Shown here: one piece after another, positions 9,901 through 20,145 of the stretch
How positions within the stretch are numbered: the stretch's first letter is position 1
Layout: each line of letters starts with the position of its first letter
NCBI RefSeq assembly: GCF_000420645.1
Contig: NZ_ATVI01000005.1
Span: forward strand, 186,001 to 250,000
Direction of reading: 5' to 3'
Source of the DNA: Nevskia ramosa DSM 11499
GTDB lineage: Bacteria > Pseudomonadota > Gammaproteobacteria > Nevskiales > Nevskiaceae
DNA: 64,000 bases
Notes under the pieces: model-generated
Seen by the model: the letters and a program-made list of their open reading frames with translations, nothing else
Told to the model about the DNA's origin: nothing
Database searches by the model: none
Position numbers and translations under genes: made by a program

Positions 9901-10429
9901 GAGCGATGCCGATCTCGCGTCCTATCTGATGTATCCGAAGGTGTTCCGCGACTTCGCCGAGCATCGCAAGCTGTACGGCGATGTCTCGACCTTGCCGACG
10001 CCGACCTTCTTCTATGGTCTGAAGGACCAGGAAGAAATCAGCGTCGACATCGACACCGGCAAGACGCTGGTGATCCGTCTGCAAAGCCGCACCGAGTTCG
10101 AGGACGAAGGCATCGTCAAGCTGTTCTTCGAGCTGAACGGCCAGTCGCGACTGGTGCGCGTGCCGAAGGCCGGCGCGACCGCGCAATTCGAGACGCCGAA
10201 AGCCGATGAGGGCGATACCAGCCACGTTGGCGCGCCGATGCCGGGCATGGTGGTCCGGGTCGCCGTGCAGAAGGGGCAGGTGGTCGCCAAGGGCGAGCCG
10301 CTGCTGGCGCTCGAAGCGATGAAGATGGAGACCGTGCTCGGCGCGCCGCGCGACGGCAAGGTCAAGGCCATCCACGTCAAACCGGGTGCGACGGTGAACA
10401 CTCGTGACCTGCTGATCGAGCTCGAATGA
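6989..10429 (+). CDS. pyc: Pyruvate carboxylase (single-chain, biotin-dependent)
   Basis: Converts pyruvate, bicarbonate and ATP to oxaloacetate (anaplerosis). 1146 aa from ATG 6989, the start that gives MSIRKLLVANRGEIAIRVMR and has AAGGAC just upstream. Biotin carboxylase domain about 1-450 (ATP-grasp Gly-rich loop SWGGGGRGMR; EVNPRIQVEHTVTEE). Carboxyltransferase domain about 530-800 (LLTDTTMRDAHQSL, CWGGATFDV, HFHTHDTSG). The pyruvate carboxylase tetramerisation/allosteric region follows, then the C-terminal biotinyl domain with K1112 in EAMKMET. Stands alone, followed by fabH 49 bp downstream. Length and domain order match the full alpha4 enzyme, not the two-subunit form. Confidence 0.97.
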   Translation: MSIRKLLVANRGEIAIRVMRAAAEMGVRTVSIYAHEDRFALHRFKADESYVVGAGQKPIAAYLDIPDIIRIAKNAGVDAIHPGYGFLSENPTFAEACAAAGILFVGPKPEVLRALGDKVAARAAAEAAKVPVLSASQALPRDIEEVKKIAAAIGYPVMLKASWGGGGRGMRAIENEAELPSAVESARRESLAAFGNDEAYFEKLIRRARHVEVQVLGDQHGNLIHLFERDCSVQRRNQKVVERAPAHYLTPERRVELCDAAVRLCKQVGYTHAGTVEFLMDADTDKFYFIEVNPRIQVEHTVTEEVTGVDIVKAQIRVSEGAEIGADDGLLPAQDKVKLDGFALQCRVTTEDPENGFTPDYGRIMAYRSPAGFGLRLDGGTSYSGAVITPYYDSLLVKVTAWAPTALEAIARMDRALREFRIRGVSTNLQFLENVILHPLFKSGDCTTRFIDTTPELFRFTARRDRATKVLRFIGDVAINGNPEMKGRKAPEGVLALPLKPKVDLMTPVPKGLRDELKTRGPKGFADWIKAQPNVLLTDTTMRDAHQSLFATRMRTRDMVDIAPYYARLVPGLLSLECWGGATFDVAMRFLKEDPWQRLAMLRAAVPNIPFQMLLRSANAVGYTNYPDNVVEYFVQQAAKNGIDIFRVFDSLNAVDNMRVAMTAVIASGAVCEGTICYTGDLFDSARPKYNLKYYVDMAKQLEKAGAHILGIKDMAGICKPRAARELVKALKNEIGLPIHFHTHDTSGIAAASVLAAIEAGCDAVDGAMDSMSGLTSQPNLGAIAAALSGSERDPRVDFDAMQSLSDYWEGARRYYAPFEADIRSGTADVYRHEMPGGQYTNLREQGRALGLEARWPEVSRAYATVNQLFGDIVKVTPTSKVVGDMALFMVGNGLTADDVNNPDRDIDFPESVVSLFKGELGVPPDGWPKALQTKILKGKPPLVGRPGASMPPVDLVTAKIEAEKLVGEEMSDADLASYLMYPKVFRDFAEHRKLYGDVSTLPTPTFFYGLKDQEEISVDIDTGKTLVIRLQSRTEFEDEGIVKLFFELNGQSRLVRVPKAGATAQFETPKADEGDTSHVGAPMPGMVVRVAVQKGQVVAKGEPLLALEAMKMETVLGAPRDGKVKAIHVKPGATVNTRDLLIELE

Positions 10430-10478
10430 GACTTCTTGATGCCTCAGCGATCCTCGGCCGCACGGTAAACTTGCTTAC

Positions 10479-11438
10479 ATGACCTACTCACGCATCGTCG
10501 GTACCGGCAGCTATCTGCCGAAGCGCATCGTCACCAATCGCGAACTCGAAGACCGGATCGAGACCAGTGACGACTGGATTGTCAGCCGTACCGGCATCGA
10601 GGCGCGCCACGTTGCCGCCGACGATGAGCTGACCAGCGATCTGGCGCTGCACGCCGCGCAGGCCGCGATGCTCGCGGCCGGCGTGACCGCCGACGATATC
10701 GATCTGATCATCGTCGCGACGACGACGCCGGACATGGTGTTCCCGTCGACGGCCTGCCTCGTGCAGGCCAAGCTCGGGGTCACCAAGGGCGCGGCTTTCG
10801 ATGTGCAAGCGGTCTGCACCGGCTTCATCTACGGGCTGGCGATCGCGGACAAGCTGGTGGCCTGCGGGCAGCACAAATGCGCGTTGGTGATCGGCGCCGA
10901 AGTGTTCTCGCGGATTCTCGACTGGAACGATCGCCGCACCTGCGTGCTGTTCGGCGACGGTGCCGGTGCGGTGGTGCTGAAGACCTCGGAGGCGCCGGGC
11001 ATCCTGTCCTCGCATCTGCATGCCGATGGCAGCTTCAGCCACATCCTGAAGGTGCCGGGCGGCATCAGCGGCGGCCAGCTGCGCGGCTCGCCGTATCTGG
11101 AGATGGACGGCCAGGCGGTTTATCGCGTCGCCGTGAAATCGCTGACCGAGTGCGCGCAGGAAGCCTTGGAAAAGAACAACCTCAAGGCCTCGGCGCTCGA
11201 CTGGTACGTGCCGCACCAGGCCAATATCCGCATCATCAACACGCTGGCCGACAAGGTCGGCGTGCCGAAGCACAAGGTGGTCATCACCGTGGCCCAGCAG
11301 GGCAATACCTCGGCGGCTTCGGTGCCTTTGGCGCTGGACGCGGCGGTCAAGGACGGCCGCATCAAGCCCGCCGATCTGGTGATGCTGCAGGGCGTTGGCG
11401 GCGGCATGACCTGGGGTACGGTGCTGCTGCGCTGGTAA
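10479..11438 (+). CDS. fabH: Beta-ketoacyl-ACP synthase III
   Basis: Condenses acetyl-CoA with malonyl-ACP to start fatty acid synthesis. 319 aa, standard length. The catalytic triad is complete: C113 (AVCTGFIYG), H246 (VPHQANIRI) and N276 (QQGNTSAAS). It is not embedded in the usual plsX-fabH-fabD cluster. It follows pyc and converges with the transporter gene, with a 1-bp gap. Either this is the main housekeeping FabH relocated, or a second copy exists elsewhere. Confidence 0.96.
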   Translation: MTYSRIVGTGSYLPKRIVTNRELEDRIETSDDWIVSRTGIEARHVAADDELTSDLALHAAQAAMLAAGVTADDIDLIIVATTTPDMVFPSTACLVQAKLGVTKGAAFDVQAVCTGFIYGLAIADKLVACGQHKCALVIGAEVFSRILDWNDRRTCVLFGDGAGAVVLKTSEAPGILSSHLHADGSFSHILKVPGGISGGQLRGSPYLEMDGQAVYRVAVKSLTECAQEALEKNNLKASALDWYVPHQANIRIINTLADKVGVPKHKVVITVAQQGNTSAASVPLALDAAVKDGRIKPADLVMLQGVGGGMTWGTVLLRW

Positions 11439-11439
11439 G

Positions 11440-12210
11440 TCAGAACAACTGACGTCCGATCATGATCGCCGTCAGCACGCCGAGACTGACACTGAGCAGG
11501 CCTATTGCGATCGTCAGCAGCCGATGCAGGCGCAGCATCGAACCTGCCGACAGTCGCAAAGGCACCGCGATCAGAGTCGACAGCACGGCCATGCCGGCCA
11601 TCGCGCCAATCCCGAACAGCAGGATGTAGAGCAGGCCGGCGGCCAGCGATTCCGCCGCGCCGATGCTGAGCGCGATCAGCGCTGCGGAGCCGGCCATGCC
11701 GTGCATCATCCCGACCAGCAATGCCCGCAGCGGCAATAGCGGAGGATGACGGTGCACATGCGGCAGCGCTTCATGCGGCCGGGCGGCGAGCGGCCTGAAC
11801 TGCATCGCTGCGAAGGACGCGCTGCCATCGCCGCCGAGCGACTGGCGATGACTGTGCTCATGCAGATGCGCCGGCTCACCGGGTGCATGGCGATGCGCGT
11901 GGAAATGCGGGCGCTCGATGAAGGTGCGGCGCAGCACGTCGGCGCCGAGTACGACCAGCATCAGACAGACCCCCAGCTCCAGCACTTGCTCGAAGTGCGG
12001 CGGCAGCGCCTGTTCCAGCACCAGCACGATGCTGCCGATCAGCAGCAGGGTCAGCGTGTGACCGAGGCCCCAGGCCAGGCCTTGGCGCAGCGCTTCCGGC
12101 AAGGTGCCGTGGCGAGTCGCCAAGGTGGCGACGGCGACCAGATGATCGGGCTCGGTCGCGTGGCGCAGGCCGAGCAGGAAGCCGAGAACGAGAGTTGAAG
12201 TACCAGTCAC
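11440..12210 (-). CDS. NicO/UreH-like membrane metal transporter with His-rich loop
   Basis: 256 aa integral membrane protein with about six hydrophobic segments. Helix 1 carries the nickel/cobalt transporter signature HX4DH (H17, D22, H23 in RHATEPDH), with a second conserved GLGHTLTLL segment. A soluble central loop (about 101-158) is extremely His-rich (HFHAHRHAPGEPAHLHEHSH and later PHVHRHPP), suggesting metal binding or sensing. After it, VGMMHGMAGSAAL resembles the second signature of the NicO family. I infer Ni2+/Co2+ transport; import versus efflux cannot be decided. No urease or hydrogenase gene is nearby. Confidence 0.8.
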   Translation of the reverse strand: MTGTSTLVLGFLLGLRHATEPDHLVAVATLATRHGTLPEALRQGLAWGLGHTLTLLLIGSIVLVLEQALPPHFEQVLELGVCLMLVVLGADVLRRTFIERPHFHAHRHAPGEPAHLHEHSHRQSLGGDGSASFAAMQFRPLAARPHEALPHVHRHPPLLPLRALLVGMMHGMAGSAALIALSIGAAESLAAGLLYILLFGIGAMAGMAVLSTLIAVPLRLSAGSMLRLHRLLTIAIGLLSVSLGVLTAIMIGRQLF

Positions 12211-12372
12211 GGTTTGGGGAATCGTTCGGCAGCGAAGGGGCGGCTCCTGCGGCTTGCTGCCGTAATGACCGTGAGCCGCAGCATAGCGTCAATGTCGGCC
12301 GGTTCCGGGCGACGGCGGCAGATTGGATGAGGACAGATCCGGGTTCAGGATGTCCCGATCTTTCCGGCCTGT

Positions 12373-12401
12373 TTGACCTCTCGAAGCGGCAAAACTAGAA
12401 T
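12373..12401 (+). promoter_or_regulatory. Sigma70 promoter of rplU-rpmA
   Basis: -35 TTGACC (12373-12378), exact 17-bp spacer, -10 TAGAAT (12396-12401). The start would give a leader of about 88 nt before rplU. It is the clearest promoter in the 285-bp gap 12211-12495; the rest of that gap shows no gene. Confidence 0.75.
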
Positions 12402-12495
12402 GCCGGGTTCACGGGGCTGCTCGCGTTGGCGTGTCGTTGCGTTCGAGCCTTACAAAAGCAAATAGACAGTCGCAATTTTCTTTGGAGTATCAAGC

Positions 12496-12807
12496 ATGTA
12501 CGCAGTCATCAAGACTGGTGGCAAGCAGTACCGGGTCACCCCGGGCGAGTCCCTCAAGGTTGAAACGATCGTCGCCAACGTCGGCGATACGATCAGCTTC
12601 AGCGAAGTGCTGATGGTTGCCGATGGCGAAGCCATCACGATCGGTGCGCCAATCGTCACTGGCGCCATCGTCAAGGCGGAAGTCACGGCCCACGGCCGCG
12701 GCGACAAGATCCGCATCATCAAGCACCGCCGCCGCAAGCACTACCACAAGGAAATGGGCCACCGGCAGAATTACACGGCGATCACGATCACGGAGATCGT
12801 CGCCTAA
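12496..12807 (+). CDS. rplU: 50S ribosomal protein L21
   Basis: 103 aa, the standard length. It begins [14 protein letters not shown] and carries the L21 signature [16 protein letters not shown] near residue 75. L21 binds 23S rRNA in the large subunit. GGAG lies upstream of the ATG. First gene of the conserved rplU-rpmA-obg block, 30 bp before rpmA. Confidence 0.99.
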   Translation: MYAVIKTGGKQYRVTPGESLKVETIVANVGDTISFSEVLMVADGEAITIGAPIVTGAIVKAEVTAHGRGDKIRIIKHRRRKHYHKEMGHRQNYTAITITEIVA

Positions 12808-12837
12808 GGGCGGCGCTCTCGAAGCAGGAGTACAGCA

Positions 12838-13095
12838 ATGGCACATAAGAAAGCAGGCGGATCAACCCGTAACGGTCGCGATTCGAAGTCCAAGCGCCTC
12901 GGCGTCAAGCGCTTCGGCGGCGAAGCGGTGATCGCGGGCAACATCATCATTCGTCAGCGTGGCACCCAGGTGCACCCGGGCGTGAACGTCGGTATCGGTA
13001 CCGATCACACGCTGTTCGCGAAGGCGGATGGTCATGTGAAGTTCGTTACCCGTGGTCCGAACAGCCGCAAGTTCGTCGACATCGTCGCGGCCTGA
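12838..13095 (+). CDS. rpmA: 50S ribosomal protein L27
   Basis: 85 aa. It starts [16 protein letters not shown], the mature type whose N-terminus reaches the peptidyl transferase centre, and carries the conserved GVKRFGGE and [11 protein letters not shown] segments. Preceded by AGGAG. Cotranscribed with rplU and closed by a strong hairpin before obg. Confidence 0.99.
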   Translation: MAHKKAGGSTRNGRDSKSKRLGVKRFGGEAVIAGNIIIRQRGTQVHPGVNVGIGTDHTLFAKADGHVKFVTRGPNSRKFVDIVAA

Positions 13096-13111
13096 TCCGC
13101 ACCGGTGTTGC

Positions 13112-13145
13112 GACAAGGCCCCGCACGACGGGGCCTTGTCATTTG
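13112..13145 (+). terminator. Intrinsic terminator-like hairpin after rpmA
   Basis: Perfect 11-bp stem (13112-13122 with 13130-13140), 7-nt loop, followed by ATTTG. The U tract is short, so it may act as a partial terminator that sets obg-proB expression below that of the ribosomal-protein genes. Confidence 0.7.
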
Positions 13146-13181
13146 CAGCACCTGAAGCTGCATCCCCAAGCTGAACCATAG

Positions 13182-14306
<1,125 letters not shown>

Positions 14307-14310
14307 ATCC

Positions 14311-15447
14311 ATGACGCAGAACAAGAGCCGTGAGGCGCTGAACACCAGCCGTCGCTGGGTCATCAAGGTCGGCAGCGCGATGGTCACCGCGCGCGGCCGT
14401 GGGCTGGATCGGGAAGCGATCGCCGACTGGTGCGCGCAGATCGCCGTGCTTCGGGCCCAGGGCCGGCAGATCGTGCTGGTGTCTTCCGGCGCCGTCGCTG
14501 AAGGCATGGCGCGGCTCGGTCTACCGAAGCGGCCGACCACCTTGCACGCGCTGCAGGCCACGGCCGCAGTCGGCCAGATGGGTCTGGTTCGAGCGTATGA
14601 AACCGAGTTCGAGAAGCACGGCATCCGCGCCGCACAGATCCTGCTGACCCATGAGGATGTCTCCGATCGCGGCCGTTATCTGAACGCGCGCGGCACCTTG
14701 AACACCTTGCTGGAGCTTGGCGTAGTGCCGGTGGTCAATGAGAACGACACGGTCGCCACCGACGAAATCCGCCTCGGTGACAACGACACGCTGGGCGCCT
14801 TGACCGTCAACCTGATCGAAGCCGATCTGCTGGTGATCCTGACCGACCAGCAAGGCCTGTACGACTCCGATCCGCGCAGTAATCCGGATGCCAAGCTGCT
14901 GTCCGAAGCCGATCTGTCCGACCCCAACCTCGGCGGCATGGCCGGCGACAGCAAGGGCGAACTTGGCCGCGGCGGCATGCGTACCAAGCTCACCGCGGCA
15001 CACTGGGCGGCGCGCTCGGGTGCTTCGACGGTGATCGCCTATGGCCGCGAGCCGGACGCGCTGCTGAAGATCGCCGGCGGCGTGCCGATCGGCACCCTGC
15101 TGAAACCGGCGCAATCGGTGATGGCCTCGCGCAAGCGTTGGATCGCCGGACAGCTGCAGGTCCGCGGCCGCCTGACCCTGGATGATGGCGCCGTGAAAGT
15201 GCTGCGCGAACAAGGGCGCAGCCTGCTGCCGGTCGGCGTGCGCCATATCAGCGGCGAGTTCGATCGGGGCGATCTGGTGCTCTGCCTCGGTCTCGACGGC
15301 CGCGAGATCGCTCGCGGCCTGAGCAACTACGGCGCCAGCGAAGCGACCCGCATCATCGGCGCACCGAGTACCGAGATCGAAAGCCGCCTCGGTTATCCGG
15401 GCGAGCCAGAGCTGATCCATCGCGACAATCTGGTGCTGACTGCCTGA
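14311..15447 (+). CDS. proB: Glutamate 5-kinase
   Basis: First step of proline synthesis: glutamate + ATP to gamma-glutamyl phosphate. 378 aa. The amino-acid kinase domain is about 1-260 ([53 protein letters not shown]). The C-terminal PUA domain covers about 280-370 ([11 protein letters not shown] onward). It starts 4 bp after obg and is very likely translated from the same mRNA. proA is not in this window. Confidence 0.97.
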   Translation: MTQNKSREALNTSRRWVIKVGSAMVTARGRGLDREAIADWCAQIAVLRAQGRQIVLVSSGAVAEGMARLGLPKRPTTLHALQATAAVGQMGLVRAYETEFEKHGIRAAQILLTHEDVSDRGRYLNARGTLNTLLELGVVPVVNENDTVATDEIRLGDNDTLGALTVNLIEADLLVILTDQQGLYDSDPRSNPDAKLLSEADLSDPNLGGMAGDSKGELGRGGMRTKLTAAHWAARSGASTVIAYGREPDALLKIAGGVPIGTLLKPAQSVMASRKRWIAGQLQVRGRLTLDDGAVKVLREQGRSLLPVGVRHISGEFDRGDLVLCLGLDGREIARGLSNYGASEATRIIGAPSTEIESRLGYPGEPELIHRDNLVLTA

Positions 15448-15532
15448 GATCGCAGGAAATTCGGCCTCTCAGGCTTCTGCGATACGCTGGATCAAACCCA
15501 GGCAGCGGTTGACGCATCCAAGGCGCATTGTT

Positions 15533-15551
15533 GCTGCATCTTAAGTGCAGC
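15533..15551. repeat. Inverted repeat upstream of the RND efflux operon
   Basis: GCTGCA (15533-15538), 7-bp spacer, TGCAGC (15546-15551), a perfect 6-bp dyad. It lies about 75 bp before the start chosen for the adaptor gene and just downstream of a TTGACG (15509-15514) that could be a -35. A possible operator for an unlinked regulator; no regulator gene is adjacent. Confidence 0.35.
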
Positions 15552-15625
15552 TAACCCACCATTGTCTGATCGGCTGCGCGCCTGAAAGGCTGTGCGCCGA
15601 ATGGGGCCACTCAGGGAATCCTTGC

Positions 15626-16798
15626 ATGAGCGTCATTACCCACAACCGCCACGCCGACAGCGCCGGCGGGAAACTCAAACTCTTGCTGGTGATCCTGCTG
15701 ATCGTCGCTGCGTTCGCCGCGATCTTCATGGCCACCCGTGGCGGCTCTGCCGAAAAGCCGGCTGACCCGAACGCCAAGGCGTACACCGGACCTTACGAAC
15801 TGGCGGCGGCCGATGTCGCGACGGTCGAGCAGCGTGCCCTGTCGCGTTCGCTGCCGCTGTCCGGCTCGTTGACGCCGCTGGTGCAGGCGACCGTGAAATC
15901 CCGCGTCTCCGGTGACGTGCTGGAAGTGCTGGTCCGCGAAGGGCAGGTAGTGAAGAAGGGTGAGGTGCTGGCGCGCATCGACATCCGCAACCTAGGTGCC
16001 CAGTTCGACTCCCAACGCGCTTCGCTCGACAAGGCACGCGCCGATCTCGCGCTGGCGAAGATCAACAGCGAAACCAATGCGCTGATGCTGAAGGAAAAAT
16101 TCATCTCCAAGAACGCCTACGACTCGGCGCTGAGCGCGTATGACGCCGCCGCCGCCAGCGTCAAGGTTGCCGAAGCGCAGGCGCGGCTGGCGCAGATCGG
16201 TCTCGACGATGCCGTGGTCCGGGCGCCGATTGCCGGCATCGTTTCGCAGCGCATGGTGCAGCCGGGTGAAAAGGTGTCGCCGGATTCACCGCTGCTGGCG
16301 ATCGTCGATCTGGGCCTGCTGGAACTCGAAGCACCGGCACCGGCGTCGGAGATTCCGTCGGTGAAGATCGGCCAGACCGGCAGCTTCAAGGTCGGCGGCT
16401 ACGGTGAGCGCGTGTTCACTGCCAAGGTCGAGCGGATCAATCCGTCCACCGATGCCGGCACGCGGTCGATCAAGCTGTATCTGTCCGTCGACAACGCCGA
16501 TGGCGCCTTGCGCGGCGGCATGTTCGCGCAGGGGCAACTGGTGCTTGATCAGAGCGCGCCGTCGCCGACGGTGCCGACCTCGGCAATCCGCAGCGACAGC
16601 GGCGTGACCTATGTGCTGGCCGTCGAACAGGACAAGCTGGTGCGCCACACGGTGACCCTGGGCCTGAAGACCGACGACGCGTCGTTCGTCGAAGTGCGTG
16701 ACGGAGTCAGTGTCGGCAGCCAGGTGCTGGCGGCGAAGATCGACGCGCTTCACGACGGCTCGACCGTCAAGCTCGCACCGTCGGCCACCGCGAAGTAA
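15626..16798 (+). CDS. RND efflux periplasmic adaptor (membrane fusion protein)
   Basis: 390 aa from ATG 15626. This start places a membrane anchor (about 15-36, LKLLLVILLIVAAFAAIF) near the N-terminus, as in MFP/HlyD adaptors. Barrel-sandwich lipoyl halves lie around 75-115 and 195-225 (VVRAPIAGIVSQRMVQPGE), flanking an alpha-hairpin, with beta-barrel and membrane-proximal domains after that. It bridges the inner-membrane pump to an outer-membrane channel. The permease follows after 5 bp. No TolC-type gene is adjacent. An upstream in-frame start at 15545 exists but would bury the anchor and cross the inverted repeat. Confidence 0.93.
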   Translation: MSVITHNRHADSAGGKLKLLLVILLIVAAFAAIFMATRGGSAEKPADPNAKAYTGPYELAAADVATVEQRALSRSLPLSGSLTPLVQATVKSRVSGDVLEVLVREGQVVKKGEVLARIDIRNLGAQFDSQRASLDKARADLALAKINSETNALMLKEKFISKNAYDSALSAYDAAAASVKVAEAQARLAQIGLDDAVVRAPIAGIVSQRMVQPGEKVSPDSPLLAIVDLGLLELEAPAPASEIPSVKIGQTGSFKVGGYGERVFTAKVERINPSTDAGTRSIKLYLSVDNADGALRGGMFAQGQLVLDQSAPSPTVPTSAIRSDSGVTYVLAVEQDKLVRHTVTLGLKTDDASFVEVRDGVSVGSQVLAAKIDALHDGSTVKLAPSATAK

Positions 16799-16803
16799 GC
16801 GCC

Positions 16804-19800
16804 ATGTGGATCACCAAGACCAGCGTCAATCAGCCGGTATTCGCGACCATGGTGATGGTCGCGTTGCTGGTGCTCGGCGTGTTCTCGTACCAGCGCCTGC
16901 CGGTCGAGAAACTGCCGGATGTCTCGGTGCCGGTGCTGAGCATTTCCATCGAGTATCCCGGCGCCTCGCCGGAAGCGGTCGAGAACGATCTGCTCAAGCC
17001 GCTGGAGGAAGTGGTCAACTCGGTCGAAGGCGTCAAGCGCATCTATGGCACCGCTCGCGAAGGCCTGGGCTTCATGCAGATCGAGTTCGATCTGTCGGTG
17101 GACGCCGCCCGCGCGACCCAGGAAACCCGTGACAAGGTTGCGCAGGTCCAGCCGACTTTCCCGCGCGAAGCCAAGCCGCCGCTGATCACCCGCACCAACA
17201 ACGATGAGAACCAGCAGCCGATCATCAATCTGGCGCTGTTTTCCGATACCCGCACGCTGCGCGAGGTATCGACCCTGGTCGATCAGGTCGTGGTCAAGCG
17301 GCTGCAGAACGTGCTCGGCGTCGGCAGCATCCAGGTCAACGGCCAGTCCGAACGACAGATCCAGATCTTCCTGAAGCCCGATGCGCTGGAAGCCTGGCGA
17401 GTCGGCGTCGATCAGGTGATCACCGCGATCCAGGCCGCGAATCAGGATCTGCCGGCCGGCGCGATCAGCCGCGGCGCGACCGAACAGCTGGTACGCATCG
17501 AAGGCAAGATCAAGGAGCCGGCCGCGTTCGCGCGCATCGTCGTTGCTACCCAGAACGGCACCTCGATCCATCTCGATCAGGTGGCCGAAATCGTCGACGG
17601 CGAAGCCGAAGAAACCTCGATTTCGCGAGTCGACGGCAAGCGTTCGGTCGGCATCGACATCTTCAAGGTGCAGGGCGCCAACATCGTCAGCGCGGCACAG
17701 GGTGTGGCCAAGGCGATCGAGCGCTTGAAGGCTGAACTGCCGGCCGACGTGCGGATCGTGAAGATCTACGCGACCGCCGATGACATCACCGCTTCCGTCG
17801 AACAGGTCAAGGAAACGATCATCGAAGGCGGCCTGCTGACCGTGCTGATCGTCTTCCTATTCCTCCATTCCTGGCGCTCGACGATCATCACCGGCCTCAC
17901 CTTGCCGATCTCGGTGATCGCGACGTTCATCGCGCTGCACGCCTTCGGCTTTACGCTGAACTTCCTGACCCTGATGGCGCTGAGCCTGTGCATCGGCCTG
18001 TTGATCGATGACGCGATCGTGGTCCGCGAGAACATCGTTCGCCATCTGGCGATGGGCAAGAGCCATGTCCGAGCGGCACTCGATGGCACCCAGGAGATCG
18101 GTCTGGCGGTGATGGCGACGACCTTCGCGATCCTGGCCGTGTTCGTGCCGGTGGCGTTCATGAGCGGCATCATCGGCCGCTTCTTCTTCCAGTTCGGCAT
18201 CACCGTTGCGGTCGCGGTGCTGGTCAGCTTGTTCGTCAGCTTCACGCTCGATCCGATGCTGTCCGCAGTCTGGCGCGATCCCCCGCAGGATCGCTTCAAG
18301 TACGCGCCCTGGCTCGGCCGGCTGATGGAGAAGGTCGAGCACGGTGTGGAGTTTCTGCATCGTGTCTACGGCCGGGTGCTGGCCTGGGCGCTGCGCACCG
18401 AGCGCCGCCGGGTCTGGTTGCCGATCTTTGGCCTGGCCCACGCCGCGCGCAATCTGGACTGGCGGCAGATCGGTACCGTGTCGAATCGCGGCATCGTGTT
18501 GTGGATCGCGGCGTTCACCTTCTTCGGCAGCTTCGCGCTGCTGCCCTTCATCGGCAGCGAATTCTTCCCGCGCGGCGATGACGGTTTCACGTCCCTGCGT
18601 ATCAACACGCCGCTCGGTTCGAGCCTGGAATACACCGATGCCAAGGCGCATCAGGTCGAAGCGATCCTGCATGAGTTTCCGGAAATCGAAACCATCGCCA
18701 CCGAGGTCGGCACCGAGGAAGGCAAGAATTACGCGCGCCTGAACCTGCGTCTGACCGACCGCCAGAAGACCCATCGCCGCCCGCAGAAGGAGGTCGAAAA
18801 AGCGGTACGCGAGCGGATCAAGGGCGTTGCCGGCATCGATCTCACGGTGGGCTTCGGCGGCTCGATCTTCATCTCGCTGCTCGGCCCCGATGCGACCAAG
18901 CTGACCGAGATCACCAAGGGCGTGATCGTCGAGATGGCCAAGGTCAAGGGCATTTCCGATCTCGAAAGCAGCGAGAAGGGTGAAAGCCCAGGCATCGCGG
19001 TGCGTATCAATCAGGAACTGGCCGGCGATCTGGGCTTGAGCAATGCCCGCATCGGTGCGGCGCTCCGGCCGCTGGTCGCCGGTGATCAGATCAGCTACTG
19101 GCTGGCGCCGGATGGCCAGAACTATGAAGTCATCGTTCGCCTGCCGCGTGCCAGCCGCGAGATCGCCAGCGATCTCGGCAATCTGGCGCTGACCAGCACC
19201 CGGCTCAATGCCGATGGCACGCCGATGCTGGTGCCGCTGCGCCAGGTCGCCGATCTGGTGCCGACCACCAGCCCGCAGCAGATCAAGCGCCAGAACCTGC
19301 AGCGCCGGGTGTCGATCTATGCGAATGCCGAAGGCCGTCCGGCAGGCGATGTCGGCGAGGACGTCAAGAAGATCATCAACAACTGGCCGCTGCCGCCGGG
19401 TTATCGCTGGGATATCGGCGGTCAGCAGGCAGACCAGGACGAGTCCGGCAAGGCGGCGATGGCCGCGCTCGGGCTGGCGGTGATCTTCATCTATCTGATC
19501 CTCGCTTCGCAGTTCGGCAGCTTCCTGCAGCCGATCGCGATCATGGTGTCGCTGCCGCTGTCTCTGGCCGGTGTGTTCATCGCGCTGCTGGTCACTGGCA
19601 CGACCCTGAACATGTTCTCGATCATCGGCTTCATCATGCTGATGGGCCTGGTGACCAAGAACGCGATCCTGCTCGTCGACTTCGCGAACCAGGGGCTGCG
19701 CGAGGGCAGGAGTCTGCGCGAAGCGCTGCTCCTGGCTGGTCAGGTGCGCCTGCGGCCAATCATCATGACCACGCTGGCGATGATCTTCGGCATGTTGCCG

Positions 19801-20061
19801 ATGGCGATCGGCGCCGGAGCAGGTGGCGAAACCAATGCCGCGATGGGCCGCGCGGTGATTGGCGGCGTGATCACTTCGAGCCTGCTCACCCTGGTCGTGG
19901 TGCCGGTGCTGTTCACCTATCTGCAGCGCATCGGCGAGCGTGCGACGCGCTGGTTCGGAGCGCCCGAAGGTGACGGATCTGACGATAGTCATCCGCCCTC
20001 GAAATCGCTTGGCGGTGGTGCGCCGCTGGCGCAGCCGATGGCCCCGCGTCGCGACGACTGA
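16804..20061 (+). CDS. RND-family efflux permease (AcrB/HAE1 type)
   Basis: 1085 aa proton-driven inner-membrane pump. It begins MWITKTSVNQPVFATMVMVAL, the usual first helix. Periplasmic porter loops lie between TM1-TM2 and TM7-TM8. TM4 holds the paired Asp relay in LCIGLLIDDAIVVREN. The C-terminal half repeats the fold (LIMLMGLVTKNAILLVDFAN-type TM10). Length matches the HAE1 class, with a roughly 40-aa polar C-terminal extension. With the adaptor it forms a two-gene operon of unknown substrate, placed between proB and rpsT. Confidence 0.94.
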   Translation: MWITKTSVNQPVFATMVMVALLVLGVFSYQRLPVEKLPDVSVPVLSISIEYPGASPEAVENDLLKPLEEVVNSVEGVKRIYGTAREGLGFMQIEFDLSVDAARATQETRDKVAQVQPTFPREAKPPLITRTNNDENQQPIINLALFSDTRTLREVSTLVDQVVVKRLQNVLGVGSIQVNGQSERQIQIFLKPDALEAWRVGVDQVITAIQAANQDLPAGAISRGATEQLVRIEGKIKEPAAFARIVVATQNGTSIHLDQVAEIVDGEAEETSISRVDGKRSVGIDIFKVQGANIVSAAQGVAKAIERLKAELPADVRIVKIYATADDITASVEQVKETIIEGGLLTVLIVFLFLHSWRSTIITGLTLPISVIATFIALHAFGFTLNFLTLMALSLCIGLLIDDAIVVRENIVRHLAMGKSHVRAALDGTQEIGLAVMATTFAILAVFVPVAFMSGIIGRFFFQFGITVAVAVLVSLFVSFTLDPMLSAVWRDPPQDRFKYAPWLGRLMEKVEHGVEFLHRVYGRVLAWALRTERRRVWLPIFGLAHAARNLDWRQIGTVSNRGIVLWIAAFTFFGSFALLPFIGSEFFPRGDDGFTSLRINTPLGSSLEYTDAKAHQVEAILHEFPEIETIATEVGTEEGKNYARLNLRLTDRQKTHRRPQKEVEKAVRERIKGVAGIDLTVGFGGSIFISLLGPDATKLTEITKGVIVEMAKVKGISDLESSEKGESPGIAVRINQELAGDLGLSNARIGAALRPLVAGDQISYWLAPDGQNYEVIVRLPRASREIASDLGNLALTSTRLNADGTPMLVPLRQVADLVPTTSPQQIKRQNLQRRVSIYANAEGRPAGDVGEDVKKIINNWPLPPGYRWDIGGQQADQDESGKAAMAALGLAVIFIYLILASQFGSFLQPIAIMVSLPLSLAGVFIALLVTGTTLNMFSIIGFIMLMGLVTKNAILLVDFANQGLREGRSLREALLLAGQVRLRPIIMTTLAMIFGMLPMAIGAGAGGETNAAMGRAVIGGVITSSLLTLVVVPVLFTYLQRIGERATRWFGAPEGDGSDDSHPPSKSLGGGAPLAQPMAPRRDD

Positions 20062-20097
20062 GAAGGGGCGCTCGGCGCCAACTCGAAACATCCTGAA

Positions 20098-20131
20098 ACG
20101 AAAAACGCGACCCGAAGGTCGCGTTTTTCGT
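20098..20131. terminator. Bidirectional intrinsic terminator (RND operon/rpsT)
   Basis: 15-bp perfect stem (20098-20112 with 20117-20131) around a CGAA tetraloop. It contains five A at the left and five T at the right, so it works in both directions. It separates the convergent RND operon and rpsT. Confidence 0.9.
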
Positions 20132-20145
20132 ACTGCCGATGCGAT

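Noticed and set aside
7682-10375. 897-codon open frame antisense to pyc
   Set aside because: It mirrors a clear pyruvate carboxylase, is full of His/Arg/Asp runs typical of GC-rich shadow frames and matches no family.
17857-20091. 744-codon frame antisense to the RND permease
   Set aside because: Shadow of a strongly supported gene; low-complexity Arg/His/Gln content and no start context.
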